Shown piece by piece: positions 7,225 to 15,900 of a DNA stretch of 56,421 nt. This stretch comes from JBHJGP01 sp050331695. Its GTDB lineage: Bacteria; Pseudomonadota; Alphaproteobacteria; Geminicoccales; Geminicoccaceae. The position numbers were made by a program, and so were the translations under genes. The DNA is taken from positions 1-56,421 of the forward strand of contig JBHJGP010000023.1 in the NCBI GenBank assembly GCA_050331695.1. The letters run 5' to 3'. The notes beneath the pieces were generated by a model. It was not told where the DNA came from and did no database searches. It saw only the letters and a program-made list of their open reading frames with translations. Position 1 is the stretch's first letter; every line of letters begins with the position of its first letter.

Positions 7225-8656
7225 TGGTGTCGTCCAGAAATCGCTGGCGAGCCGCGGCCAGCGCGTCTCTCACCCGAACCGGAGCCGTACCACCATAGCT
7301 GGTTCGGCTCGCCACCGAACGTTCGACACTCAGTACGTCGAACACATCGGCGCTGATCCGCGGATCGATGGCCCGGAGGCTCTCCAGAGGCAGGCGATCG
7401 AGATCAACGGCCCGCTCCTCGGCCAGCCGAACCACTTTACCGACGATCCCGTGGGCCTCTCGAAAGGCGACGCCTGCCTCGCGGACCAACCAGTCCGCCA
7501 GATCCGTGGCGGTGGTGAAGCCGACGCCGGCCGCCTGGCGCATCCGTTCTGAATTGAAAACCAATCCCTCCACCATGCCGGCCATCGCCGGCACGCACAG
7601 TTCGAACGTGTCAACCGTGTCGATCAGCGCCTCCTTGTCTTCTTGCATATCCTTGGAATAGGCCAGAGGCAGCCCCTTTAGGACCACCAACAAGCTCACA
7701 AGAGCGCCGGCAACACGTCCCGTCTTGGCACGGACCAGTTCCGCGGCATCGGGATTGCGTTTCTGCGGCATGATCGAACTACCCGAAGAGAACGCTTCAT
7801 CCATGCGCACGAAACCGAATTGCGGCGTCGACCACAGCACCAATTCTTCGGCCAGCCTCGACAGGTGCACGCTCGAGATACTCGTCGCCGACAGATAATC
7901 GAGCGCGAAGTCCCGGTCCGAGACAGCGTCGATCGAGTTCGCCATCGGTCGGGCGAATCTTAGTGTCCGGGCGGTTTTCTCGCGATCGATGGCAAAGCCG
8001 GTACCGGCCAAGGCGGCGGCACCCAAAGGGCTTTCGTTGATCCGTCTGCGGGCGTCGCCGAAGCGGGAGCGATCGCGGCCGAACATCTCGACGTAGGCCA
8101 GGAGGTGGTGAGCCAGCGTTATCGGCTGCGCCGCCTGGAGGTGGGTAAAGCCGGGCATGATCGTTTCGATATGGCTTTCGGCGCGATTGATCAGCGCCGC
8201 CTGAAGGGCTTTGAGGAAAAGATCGGCCCGGTCGATGGCGTCGCGAACGAAGAGCCGCAGATCCGTCGCGACCTGATCGTTTCGGGAACGCGCGGTGTGC
8301 AACCGCCGCCCGGCATCACCGATGATGTCGGTAAGCCTGGCCTCGATATTGAGGTGAATGTCCTCGAGTTCGGTTTTGAAGTCGAAGGCGCCTTCCTCGA
8401 TCTCTTTGGCGATCCGATCAAGGCCGCTCAAGATATGGCGGCAGGTATCAGCGTCGATGATGCCCTGGTCCGCGAGCATGGTCGCATGGGCCTTCGAGCC
8501 TTCGATATCTTGAGATGCCAGCCGGCGGTCAAAACCGATCGACGCGTTAATCCGCTCCATCAAGGGCGCGGGTCCGCCGGTGAAGTGACCGCCCCAGAGG
8601 TCGACGGCCCCGTCGGTGCTGACGGGCGTCGCCGATTTCGGCGTTTTCGACATCAT
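7214..8656 (-). CDS. argH: Argininosuccinate lyase ArgH
   Basis: Splits argininosuccinate into arginine and fumarate, the last step of arginine synthesis. The 480 residues are full length for the fumarase/aspartase superfamily. Visible motifs: SRNDQVATD (about 124-132), GFTHLQAAQP (about 167-176, with the catalytic His region) and the superfamily signature GSSIMPQKRNP (about 290-300). It is the first gene of the argH-lptM-lysA-DUF4175 string and faces away from tlpA across a 73-base gap that should hold both promoters. Confidence 0.97.
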   Translation of the reverse strand: MMSKTPKSATPVSTDGAVDLWGGHFTGGPAPLMERINASIGFDRRLASQDIEGSKAHATMLADQGIIDADTCRHILSGLDRIAKEIEEGAFDFKTELEDIHLNIEARLTDIIGDAGRRLHTARSRNDQVATDLRLFVRDAIDRADLFLKALQAALINRAESHIETIMPGFTHLQAAQPITLAHHLLAYVEMFGRDRSRFGDARRRINESPLGAAALAGTGFAIDREKTARTLRFARPMANSIDAVSDRDFALDYLSATSISSVHLSRLAEELVLWSTPQFGFVRMDEAFSSGSSIMPQKRNPDAAELVRAKTGRVAGALVSLLVVLKGLPLAYSKDMQEDKEALIDTVDTFELCVPAMAGMVEGLVFNSERMRQAAGVGFTTATDLADWLVREAGVAFREAHGIVGKVVRLAEERAVDLDRLPLESLRAIDPRISADVFDVLSVERSVASRTSYGGTAPVRVRDALAAARQRFLDDTNEA

Positions 8657-8729
8657 CTAAGCACTCGCCCTACCCGACCTCAGGCCCTATCTGTTCGATG
8701 ACCAGTCGAACGATCGAGGATGCCTCAGC

Positions 8730-9254
8730 TTGATAACTCGTCGCAAAATCGTCAGCGGAACCACGGCGCTCGCTTTAACGTCCACCTTCGCGCCAAAAGC
8801 TTTTGGAGCGGACTCGCTCGCGTTGCCGAACGTCGAAGTTTTCAACCGCGAAGACGAGCCCGTAGCGCTTCGGAGCTTCACTGGCAAGGTGGTGGTCCTC
8901 AATCTCTGGGCGACCTGGTGCGCGCCGTGCCGTGAGGAGATGCCGTCCCTGGGGACACTTCAAGCTCGCTACGACAAGAGCCAGGTCGAGGTGGTCGCGC
9001 TTGCGGCGGACCGCGCCGGTTGGGATCGCATCGATGCCTTCATGGCGGAGGTCGGCGTCGACAATCTGACCCTGCTTCGAGACCCGTCCAACGAGGTTGC
9101 GATATCCTTGGCGATCCGCGGTCTGCCGGCCACCTTGGTGACCGACAAGCGCGGACGGAAGGTCGACTTACATCTTGGTTTCCGAGACTGGGCATCCGAT
9201 GATTCGATAGCACTCATCGAGCAGGCGCGAACGCCCTCCACGGTAGACACTTAA
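8730..9254 (+). CDS. TlpA-family thiol-disulfide oxidoreductase
   Basis: Periplasmic thioredoxin-fold protein of the TlpA/ResA type, which reduces disulfides, often for cytochrome c or copper-protein assembly. The 174 residues begin with TRRKIVSG and a hydrophobic stretch ending near AKAFGAD, an export signal that resembles a weak twin-arginine leader. The active site is WATWCAPCREEMP (CAPC), and the cis-Pro loop is seen as RGLPATLV. The start is TTG at 8730 with GAGG about 10 bases upstream. It diverges from argH, the position seen in many alphaproteobacteria. Confidence 0.9.
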   Translation: MITRRKIVSGTTALALTSTFAPKAFGADSLALPNVEVFNREDEPVALRSFTGKVVVLNLWATWCAPCREEMPSLGTLQARYDKSQVEVVALAADRAGWDRIDAFMAEVGVDNLTLLRDPSNEVAISLAIRGLPATLVTDKRGRKVDLHLGFRDWASDDSIALIEQARTPSTVDT

Positions 9255-9344
9255 CCCCAATTAGAAGCGCCGCCCCGTTCCTGTTTCACGATTGTTTAAC
9301 CTCGAGGGCCTACTCTTGGCGCATCGCCATCGAGGATTGAACCG

Positions 9345-9608
9345 GTGACCCAGTTTTTAAAGAGCGACGTGAGGCCGGACGGCTTCAAGCTGGAAGATCT
9401 GTTGCGCGCCGTACGCAACGATGTGCTCTACCGATCGACCATCATCATGGACGATCATCGCGCCGAAGCGCGCCAGGTTCTCGACAACAATGTGAGGATT
9501 TTGGGTTACCTCAGTGACGCCATAGCTCTCGCCGAAAGCAGCACCAGGACTTTGGATAGGAGCTTCGGGCCCCATGTTGAGGGCCAGCCCCGAATTGGCA
9601 GCGAATGA
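9345..9608 (+). CDS. Small conserved-looking protein of unknown function (87 residues)
   Basis: Not recognised. The reading frame starts with GTG at 9345, and GAGGA at about 9330-9334 is a fitting ribosome-binding site. The protein is mostly helical in appearance and charged; a repeated Arg/Asp-rich pattern around 24-60 (DVLYRSTIIMDDHRAEAR) suggests a helical hairpin. There are no membrane segments, cysteines or signal peptide. It sits alone behind a 90-base gap, so it probably has its own promoter. The downstream 169 bases hold no gene. Confidence 0.5.
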   Translation: MTQFLKSDVRPDGFKLEDLLRAVRNDVLYRSTIIMDDHRAEARQVLDNNVRILGYLSDAIALAESSTRTLDRSFGPHVEGQPRIGSE

Positions 9609-9777
9609 ACCTGAGGTTTTTTCTCACAGCTGGCCAACAAACGGTTTGAGAGAGCGGTGACGGGACCGGTGCTTCCCAGCCCGCACCAACTCACGGCCAG
9701 TGAGAAGCGTTGAGACGTGGACGGGCGATCCGGCGGTCAGCCATCCCGAATGCAGCCATCCCACATTCAGTGGGCCG

Positions 9778-10155
9778 CTACTGAGCCTGACCCTCCGTCG
9801 GCTCGACGCTCAAGCCGTCCGCGACAATTTGCTCGAGAACATTTCCGGCCGCGCCATCGCCCTCGAAAGACACGAATTGAGTGCTCTCAGCGACGTCCAA
9901 CGGCCGCGCGGGTAGTGCGCCCTCGATGACCGGAATGTTCACGTAGCGCACCGTTACGTCCGGCTCGCCGGTCATGGTGACGGGCGCGATCTGCCAATTG
10001 GCGTCAGGCCGAGGCGTAACGGCGACGCCGACAACAAGCGCCGCCAAACTGGCAACGGACAGTACGAACACGGCCTCGCGCACCACGGAACTCCGAAAGG
10101 AGCGGTCCAGGGCTCGGGCGCGGGCGAGATCGATCTGTTCCGAAAAATCGGTCAT
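9778..10155 (-). CDS. Unknown single-pass membrane protein (125 residues)
   Basis: Not recognised. Residues 1-26 are charged and probably cytoplasmic; one membrane helix follows (about 27-48: EAVFVLSVASLAALVVGVAV); the rest (about 50-125) should face the periplasm and contains short beta-like stretches (VTVRYVNIPVIEGAL). An ATG at 10155 is preceded by GAGGCG at suitable spacing, which supports a real gene. It has no close operon partner. The fold resembles small division or envelope anchors only in topology. Confidence 0.5.
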   Translation of the reverse strand: MTDFSEQIDLARARALDRSFRSSVVREAVFVLSVASLAALVVGVAVTPRPDANWQIAPVTMTGEPDVTVRYVNIPVIEGALPARPLDVAESTQFVSFEGDGAAGNVLEQIVADGLSVEPTEGQAQ

Positions 10156-10748
10156 CGTTTACGCCTCATTCATCACGGATGGCCCGATTTAATAATCGGT
10201 TAACCAAACAAAACGCAACTGAAACGACAACAGAAGCGCGTCACAGTACAGCTATTAGTTACTCACTATTCGGGACCTTGGCAGCAGACCAACCTCCAAA
10301 CCCAAGCAATCGGCGATTGATCGCAGCAATTCCGCCGATTAACGGGGCAACGACTGGCCGCTCGCAAGGTTCCGCCAGATGATCGTCCCGGCGATCTGAG
10401 CTCAAAGGACCTCTCCTGCGCCATCCATAACCCCGGACAAATCAAAGGTTAAGGCGTGCTATCCGGTAGCCCGAACCTTTCCAGAGGGCTACCGGCCTTC
10501 CCTAAGACATGGGCTGGCCAGCACTCATGACATTGGTTCTCGATCGCTCGCCGCCAATCCCTGGTCGCGCAAGGGGAAACTTCCGGCTTGTGCCTCACGG
10601 TCGGCGAGATGTCATCGAGCCTCGTTAACGAAAATGAGGACGTTGGGATGTCCGGACGTGCGGTTGGGCGGAACAAAAGTCTGTTCGATCCCGGTCGGAC
10701 ACCTGTAAAAAGACACGACACAAGAACAGCCCGCTGGGAGGACCCGAA
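10156..10748. other. 593-base gap without a convincing gene
   Basis: Short open frames occur on both strands, but none has a ribosome-binding site or a plausible protein. The left end (10180-10260) is rich in A and T and probably holds the promoter of the minus-strand membrane protein; the right end should hold the promoter of the gene at 10749. The only structured element seen is the inverted repeat at 10463-10495. Confidence 0.6.
10463..10495. repeat. Perfect 10-bp inverted repeat with 13-base loop
   Basis: CCGGTAGCCC at 10463-10472 and GGGCTACCGG at 10486-10495 can form a 10-bp GC-rich hairpin. There is no T tract on either side, so it is not a typical intrinsic terminator, and it is not next to a gene end. 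Confidence 0.6.
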
Positions 10749-11696
10749 TTGGCCAGCCGCTGGCAACGCTTCACACTTCTGAGCGGTGCGGACGCGCCGC
10801 GGGGACCCGCCGCTTCGTTGGCCCGGTTTGCCGACTGCGTGGCTGACAATACTCGAGAGCTGGAGACGGCGCTGGTGAGTGCGCTGGACCCGGCTTTTCC
10901 GGCGCTTCAGCAGGTCGCGCCCTTACTGCGCGATCACTGGGTATCGCTGGCGGCACCCGAACCGGGTGCCGATCACCAAACGCGGCTCGAACATCTGGCC
11001 AGACTGGACCTGGGCGCCTGCGGCCGCCAGGGCGGCTGGCCGGTGCGCGCATACGGTGCCATTGCCGACCGGCTCACTCAACTAGCGGTCATGACGTTCC
11101 GGGACGACAGGGAACTGAGCACCGTCCTCGCGACCGTCCAGAGCCGCCTGTTCGACGAGATCGATTTTCTTTTGGAGCAGGCCGCGACCGACAGACTGAC
11201 GGCCGATGAGGCTAAGGATGCGGCCCCGTCGAGCGGCCAAGAGGTCGGCGGCGGCGGTGCGCCGGGACTGGTTCAGGATCTTCTCAAGCGCATTCGGGAC
11301 GTGGAGGAGGACCTGAAGCGGATCGACGATTTGTGTGCCGAAGCGCGTGTGTTGCGCGCCCGCTTTCGCCGTCTCGCCGACAAGCTGACATCGAAAACTG
11401 CCGTCGGCGAGACCGTGGCTGACGACACCGCCACCCGCCGATCCGAAAAGGACCTTGTCAGCCTTTGCCATGAACTCAGCGAAACGGCGGCCCTGGTCGC
11501 CGACCGGTGCCGACATGAACGCCGGAGCCTCGAGGATCGCCGTCAGGCGTTCCGGCATCTCGCGATCGAGGTCAGGGCGCTGACGGCGGATTTGCATCGC
11601 CTGCTCGCCGATCGATCATCGCCCCTGCTCGGATCGACCGACGATGGCTTCATCCAAGAGCGGCAAGCACTTGATAAGCGTCGGCCGGCAGCTTGA
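10749..11696 (+). CDS. Helical protein with a globin-sensor-like N-terminus and C-terminal coiled coil
   Basis: Not securely recognised. Starts at TTG 10749 with GGGAGGA about 7 bases upstream. Residues about 35-150 follow the helix pattern of the protoglobin/globin-coupled-sensor domain: RDHWVSL, then RLEHLARLDLGACG, then GGWPVRAYGAIADRL, which resembles 'HW..LF', 'R..IG..H' and 'WY.GAY..I..RL' of that family. At the place of the heme-ligand His there is Cys or Ala, so heme binding is doubtful. Residues about 185-300 are long charged helices with heptad character, as in chemoreceptor or adaptor coiled coils. The last 47 bases overlap the convergent gene at 11650. No effector domain follows. 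Confidence 0.5.
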   Translation: MASRWQRFTLLSGADAPRGPAASLARFADCVADNTRELETALVSALDPAFPALQQVAPLLRDHWVSLAAPEPGADHQTRLEHLARLDLGACGRQGGWPVRAYGAIADRLTQLAVMTFRDDRELSTVLATVQSRLFDEIDFLLEQAATDRLTADEAKDAAPSSGQEVGGGGAPGLVQDLLKRIRDVEEDLKRIDDLCAEARVLRARFRRLADKLTSKTAVGETVADDTATRRSEKDLVSLCHELSETAALVADRCRHERRSLEDRRQAFRHLAIEVRALTADLHRLLADRSSPLLGSTDDGFIQERQALDKRRPAA

Positions 11697-12459
11697 TCAG
11701 GTCCTCGATCAGCAAACGCTCGCATGTCCGACTGAGCGCCGGCGACCGAACCGCCTCCTTAAGAGCCGAAACCAGATCCTCGACCTCTCGGTCTGACCGG
11801 CTGGCGGCGGTGATGAGCGGCAGACCGGGTGCCGGCAGGCTCCATCCAATCGGCGTGACACCGGCGATGGCCGATGGGCGGTGGCGGGCAAGCAAGGCCC
11901 AAAGCACGCAATCGATCGCCGCGACATTGGCCCGGCCGACGCGTAGGGCGGTCAGACTGTTCAGATGGCTACCGGTCATCAACACATGCGTGAAATGGGC
12001 CTCGAGCGGGCACCCCAATAGCTGGGTCAGCGCCTGACGGCCGGACCGTGACTCCTTGTCATTGACGGCGACGACGCCCGTCGGAACCTGATCCGCTTTG
12101 ACGGCTAGGTCACCCCGGGCAACGATGAGACTGCGGTAAGCCGGACCTTGACAACCCTCGGCTCTGTAAACCGGCGTGGCCACGTAGCGGACCCGTCGCC
12201 CGAGGCTGGTTGCGAAAGGCAGCCCGCAGGTTTGAGCCAGGATCAGTCCCGGATGAAGCCAAAGGGAAGCCGGTTCGACATCGACTAGGAGTTTGTCCGG
12301 TACACCGGTCCAGCCGAGGTCCGTCAGGTGAGCAGCGACGGCACGCCAAAGCCGGCTTTGATCGGCCCGCAACTCCTCCAGATCGTACATGCCGAGATTG
12401 GCGACCGGTTCCAAGGGCGGCTCAGGGGTTCGTTTCGGCCCCGGTTTCGGCACCCTCAT
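11650..12459 (-). CDS. PhnD-like phosphate/phosphonate-type binding protein without export signal
   Basis: Resembles the PF12974 substrate-binding family used by phosphonate and phosphite ABC transporters. Visible family features are ANLGMYDLEELRAD near residues 22-35 (like 'ASLPMYD' openings of solitary members), DKESRSG (about 140-146), the late GSHLNSLTALRVGRANVAAID (about 169-189) and GWSLPAPGLPLIT. There is no signal peptide and no permease or ATPase gene nearby, so it is an orphan and may act in the cytoplasm as a sensor or small-molecule binder; that is inference. The ATG lies 38 bases inside the upstream gene, suggesting coupling. Confidence 0.65.
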   Translation of the reverse strand: MRVPKPGPKRTPEPPLEPVANLGMYDLEELRADQSRLWRAVAAHLTDLGWTGVPDKLLVDVEPASLWLHPGLILAQTCGLPFATSLGRRVRYVATPVYRAEGCQGPAYRSLIVARGDLAVKADQVPTGVVAVNDKESRSGRQALTQLLGCPLEAHFTHVLMTGSHLNSLTALRVGRANVAAIDCVLWALLARHRPSAIAGVTPIGWSLPAPGLPLITAASRSDREVEDLVSALKEAVRSPALSRTCERLLIEDLIKLPADAYQVLAALG

Positions 12460-13510
12460 CAGGGATGACGAACCGGCGGTAGAGCGTGAAGGCGAACGGC
12501 GCGCAGGTTACGACCAGGGCGATCCGGATCAGGTGGTGGACCGAGACGAATGCCGGATCGGTGCCGAGAGCAAGGGCGACCAGACCCATTTCGGCGACCC
12601 CGCCCGGCATGAATGTCAGGATCAGCACGAGCCAGGACCGATCGATGAGCGTCAGGGCAATCGCCGCGAACAGGGCCGCCAGGACCAGCATGATCAGGGT
12701 CAAGACCAGACCGTGGGCGATGGCCGCGAGCACCTGCCCCAAGGGCATGGCGGCGAAGCGGGAGCCGATCGAGGCGCCGATCACCACTTGCGCCAGCGCC
12801 ACAATGACGAAAGGCGGCGCGCCCTCGACAAATCCCGTCATATGGGCGAGCGCGCTGATGACCATCGGACCGACCAGTGCGCCGCTGGTGCCATGCATCA
12901 GACGGCCGACGCCGTAACCGACCAAACCGGTCGCCCCGAGAAGCAGCAGATCGAGATTGACCGGCTGGTGGACGGCCTCGGACGCTTTTGTCCCCGTCTC
13001 AACACCGAACTGCAGAACCAGAACCGGGACGGTCGAGACGATCAGGAGGATGCGGGTGCCGTGAACCAGGGAGGTCAGGCGCATATCGCCGCCATACTGA
13101 TCCGAGAGCAGCGTCATTTCGCTCAGGCCACCGGGCGTCGAGCTGAAAAAGGCGGTCCGGGCATCGAAGCCAGCGACCACGCGGAGATAGATCCAAACGA
13201 CCGTGCCGAGGACCAGGATGTAGACCGGCAACAGGGCGATCGTCGGAAGCCAGCCCGCCGCCTGGCCCAGCGTGTCGGTCGTGAACGTGCTGCCCAACAG
13301 GGTGCCGAGCACCGCCAGCATCACGGTGCGAAGCCCGGACGGTATGGCGACGTCGAGGTGAGTGAAGGTCACCGCCGTGGTCGCGATCATCGAGCCCGTC
13401 AGCCAGGGCAAGGGCAGATCGGCCCAGGCGAAAACCCCGCTTCCAAAGGCGCCAATCACCAATGCAAGAAGGACCGGCCGCAGTTTTCCCTTAGGAGTTC
13501 GCGTCGCCAA
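12422..13510 (-). CDS. AbrB-family (COG3180, PF05145) polytopic membrane protein
   Basis: Inner-membrane protein of about ten segments built from two similar halves. Each half carries the family motif: PGGLSEMTLL (near 147-156) and PGGVAEMGLVAL (near 310-321). The E. coli relative is called a regulator of aidB, but the fold is that of a transporter; the substrate is unknown. Length of 362 residues is normal. The downstream PhnD-like gene overlaps by 38 bases, so the pair may be a binding protein with a membrane partner; this pairing is inference from overlap only. Confidence 0.85.
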   Translation of the reverse strand: MATRTPKGKLRPVLLALVIGAFGSGVFAWADLPLPWLTGSMIATTAVTFTHLDVAIPSGLRTVMLAVLGTLLGSTFTTDTLGQAAGWLPTIALLPVYILVLGTVVWIYLRVVAGFDARTAFFSSTPGGLSEMTLLSDQYGGDMRLTSLVHGTRILLIVSTVPVLVLQFGVETGTKASEAVHQPVNLDLLLLGATGLVGYGVGRLMHGTSGALVGPMVISALAHMTGFVEGAPPFVIVALAQVVIGASIGSRFAAMPLGQVLAAIAHGLVLTLIMLVLAALFAAIALTLIDRSWLVLILTFMPGGVAEMGLVALALGTDPAFVSVHHLIRIALVVTCAPFAFTLYRRFVIPDEGAETGAETNP

Positions 13511-13629
13511 ACGTAGGACCTTCAGTTCAGGTCACTGAGGCGGGCGGAAAGATCAGAACCGATCACCAAAGCGGCGAACCGTCGCGCCGGGCCGAAACGT
13601 CCCATCGGCTCTGTCCCCTTGCTTCGTGC

Positions 13630-13821
13630 TTAGCCCCAAAGACAAAACAAAGCGTAGCAGCTTTGCCAGACATGCGCGAACCAGAGGCCGAGAAGAAGAT
13701 CGGCCACCAAGAGGAGAGCGAGCAGGGGCAGCGCAACCCGCCGCAAAAAATAGATCAAGGCCCACCGGGTGAGCCGAGGCGGCGCGATTGTTTGGCCGCG
13801 AATGCTGAGTCTTTGCTTCAT
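13630..13821 (-). CDS. Small membrane protein (63 residues), probable
   Basis: Reads MKQRLSIRGQ at the start, then a basic stretch and one strong membrane helix (FLRRVALPLLALLLVADLLL), ending in a short tail with two Cys (SCYALFC). The start ATG at 13821 has no clear Shine-Dalgarno. Small proteins with a basic N-terminus, one helix and a C-terminal Cys pair are common in alphaproteobacteria, but I cannot name the family. It diverges from the acetyltransferase gene at 13858, 36 bases away. Confidence 0.45.
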   Translation of the reverse strand: MKQRLSIRGQTIAPPRLTRWALIYFLRRVALPLLALLLVADLLLGLWFAHVWQSCYALFCLWG

Positions 13822-13857
13822 AGTTGAGAGAAATCTCAAAATTTCTACTATTAAGCA

Positions 13858-14808
13858 ATGCTCTCCTGTGCCCCCAAAAACGAGATCGCCGATTCGCCGC
13901 TCGAGCCCGCCGTGCGCAGCGTTTTCGAAGCCGCCTTCGAGGATCTCGCTTTCCCCGTACTCCAACAAAGTTGGGCTTATGGCGAGGCTCTCCGGCAGGA
14001 AGGCCGGACCGTCAGCCGTTATCTCCTCCAGGACGAGCAGGGGGTTCGGGGCCTCGTTTCGGTAAGCGAAAGACGATGGTTCGGTCTGTTCTCGGCATCA
14101 GTGGCGCTCGGCGGTCCGCTGTGGCTGGAGCCGAGGCCCAGCCTTGCCGACCGGGCCTCTTGGCTATCTCGTCTCAGCCACCTGTTTCCGCCCAAACCGC
14201 TTCATCTCCATCTCTGGTTGCCGGCCGACCACGACAGCGGCGACACGAACGGCGTGATGGCGATGATCGGTGCGAAACAGCTCATGACCGGTTACGCCAC
14301 GGCCTGGCTCGATCTTCGGGCCGAACCGGATGCGCTTTTCGCCGGCCTGCACGGCAAATGGCGCAATATGCTTCGGCGCGCTCTCGAAGAACCGCTCGGG
14401 GTGAGCCAGGATATGTTCTGGCTCGGTTGGCTTTTGGATCGCCACGACCAGCGCCAGCGGGAGGTGGGATTCCGAGCTCAGCCGCGATCCTTCGTGGAAC
14501 GCCTGATCAGGCTTGAGACCACCGCGCCGCTGATCTTGGTGGCACTCCTGGATCAAAAACCGATCGCCGGCATGCTGTTCCTGCGCCACGGACCGGCCGC
14601 CACCTATCACTTGTCCTGGACTAGCGACGAAGGCCGGCGGCGGCGCGCCCATCACCGGCTTATGTGGGAGGCCATCCTAAGGCTACGGGCATCGGGCGCC
14701 AGGGCTCTGGATCTGGGTGGTCTCAATACGGATCGCTCGCCCGGCATCGCCCGCTTCAAGCGTGGCACAGGCGCCCGCTGCGTCATCTATCCCGGCGCTT
14801 TCGCCTGA
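13858..14808 (+). CDS. FemAB/GNAT-type acyltransferase (Acetyltransf_6-like)
   Basis: The 316 residues resemble FemAB-related GNAT proteins that transfer amino-acyl or acyl groups to cell-wall or surface substrates. Evidence: LFAGLHGKWRNMLRRA (about 160-175), the 'DL...L...R' opening common to this family; PIAGMLFLRHG..A.YHLSW, the strand carrying the acceptor site (about 236-258); and the late LDLGGLNTDRSPGIARFKRG (about 284-303), the family end motif. No signal peptide or membrane segment. Substrate not deducible. Confidence 0.75.
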   Translation: MLSCAPKNEIADSPLEPAVRSVFEAAFEDLAFPVLQQSWAYGEALRQEGRTVSRYLLQDEQGVRGLVSVSERRWFGLFSASVALGGPLWLEPRPSLADRASWLSRLSHLFPPKPLHLHLWLPADHDSGDTNGVMAMIGAKQLMTGYATAWLDLRAEPDALFAGLHGKWRNMLRRALEEPLGVSQDMFWLGWLLDRHDQRQREVGFRAQPRSFVERLIRLETTAPLILVALLDQKPIAGMLFLRHGPAATYHLSWTSDEGRRRRAHHRLMWEAILRLRASGARALDLGGLNTDRSPGIARFKRGTGARCVIYPGAFA

Positions 14809-14913
14809 CGTCACGGGCCTTAGTCGAGGTGCGAGCCGGCGCCCGAGCGAGGCTTCCTGGCGCGCCTCTCAGCGATCGGCTATCGCTCTGTTTGGTTGCG
14901 GGAGGCTCGAGGC

Positions 14914-15870
14914 TTGGAAATCAGCTTTGCCAGAAACGTCCGGGCAGCGGGTTTCATGACCGCCGCCATGGCTCTGTTCGTGTTCAACGACGCCTGCATC
15001 AAGCTGGTCGCCGAGGATATGTCGATCAGTCAGATCCTGGCTTTGCGCGGCTTTCTAGTGGCGCTGTTATTCTCCGGGCTCATCTATCTCCAGGGCGAGC
15101 CCGGCAACTGGCGCATGCTCCTGGATCGCTGGGTGATCATGCGCGCGCTGCTCGAGGTGGGTGTGGCGTTCTCGTTTCTCAACGCCGTGGCACGGATGCC
15201 ACTGGCCAACGCGTCGACGCTTCTGTTCCTGGCGCCCTTGTTCCTCACGGTCATGGCCGCGCTGGTATTGGGTGAAACGGTGCGACTGCGGCGATGGATC
15301 GCAGTCATCGTCGGTTTCATCGGTATGCTTTTGGTGGCGTCGCCCAGCGGTGATGGATGGAACTGGGTGGTCCTTCTACCGATCCTTGCCGCCTTCTTCA
15401 TCGCGCTTCGGGACGTGGTGACGCGCAAAATCAGCTCGCAGATATCGAGCGCTACCATCTCCTTGGTCACTGCAATCGCCATTTCCCTGGCCGGCCTCAT
15501 CTCCCTGCCGAACGAGTTGGTCTCCTTCACGACCGCGCACCTGGCATGGATCGTTCTATCCAGCTTCTTCATACTCGGTGCCTACCAGTTCTACGTCATC
15601 GCGACGCGCACCGGCGAACTCTCCTTTTTGTCTCCCTTCAAGTACGCCTCGATACCCCTATCGGTCGCCATCGGCTGGACCTTCTGGAATGAGACCCCTG
15701 GCATCAGCGTCTTTGCGGGTGCGTTGATCATCATCGGTTCGGGTCTCTTTATCTGGTGGCGCGAGCGGCAGCTCAGTCTCCGCAGCACCCCGGTCGTAAC
15801 GGAGGCGGCGGCGCAGCGTGTAAGTCGCGGTGTCAATCCTTTACCCGAACCAGGTGCTCGACCCGAATGA
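14914..15870 (+). CDS. EamA/DMT-family transporter
   Basis: Drug/metabolite transporter superfamily permease of about ten membrane helices in two EamA repeats (about 10-140 and 150-295 of 318 residues). The first repeat shows MALFVFNDACIK..AE, typical of the family's opening helix. Start chosen at TTG 14914 because GGGAGG at 14900-14905 is 8 bases upstream; an earlier TTG at 14896 would place this ribosome site inside the gene. It follows the acyltransferase on the same strand after about 105 bases. Substrate unknown. Confidence 0.85.
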   Translation: MEISFARNVRAAGFMTAAMALFVFNDACIKLVAEDMSISQILALRGFLVALLFSGLIYLQGEPGNWRMLLDRWVIMRALLEVGVAFSFLNAVARMPLANASTLLFLAPLFLTVMAALVLGETVRLRRWIAVIVGFIGMLLVASPSGDGWNWVVLLPILAAFFIALRDVVTRKISSQISSATISLVTAIAISLAGLISLPNELVSFTTAHLAWIVLSSFFILGAYQFYVIATRTGELSFLSPFKYASIPLSVAIGWTFWNETPGISVFAGALIIIGSGLFIWWRERQLSLRSTPVVTEAAAQRVSRGVNPLPEPGARPE

Positions 15871-15900
15871 TCGACAGAACGGACGAGCCTGGAGCGACGC

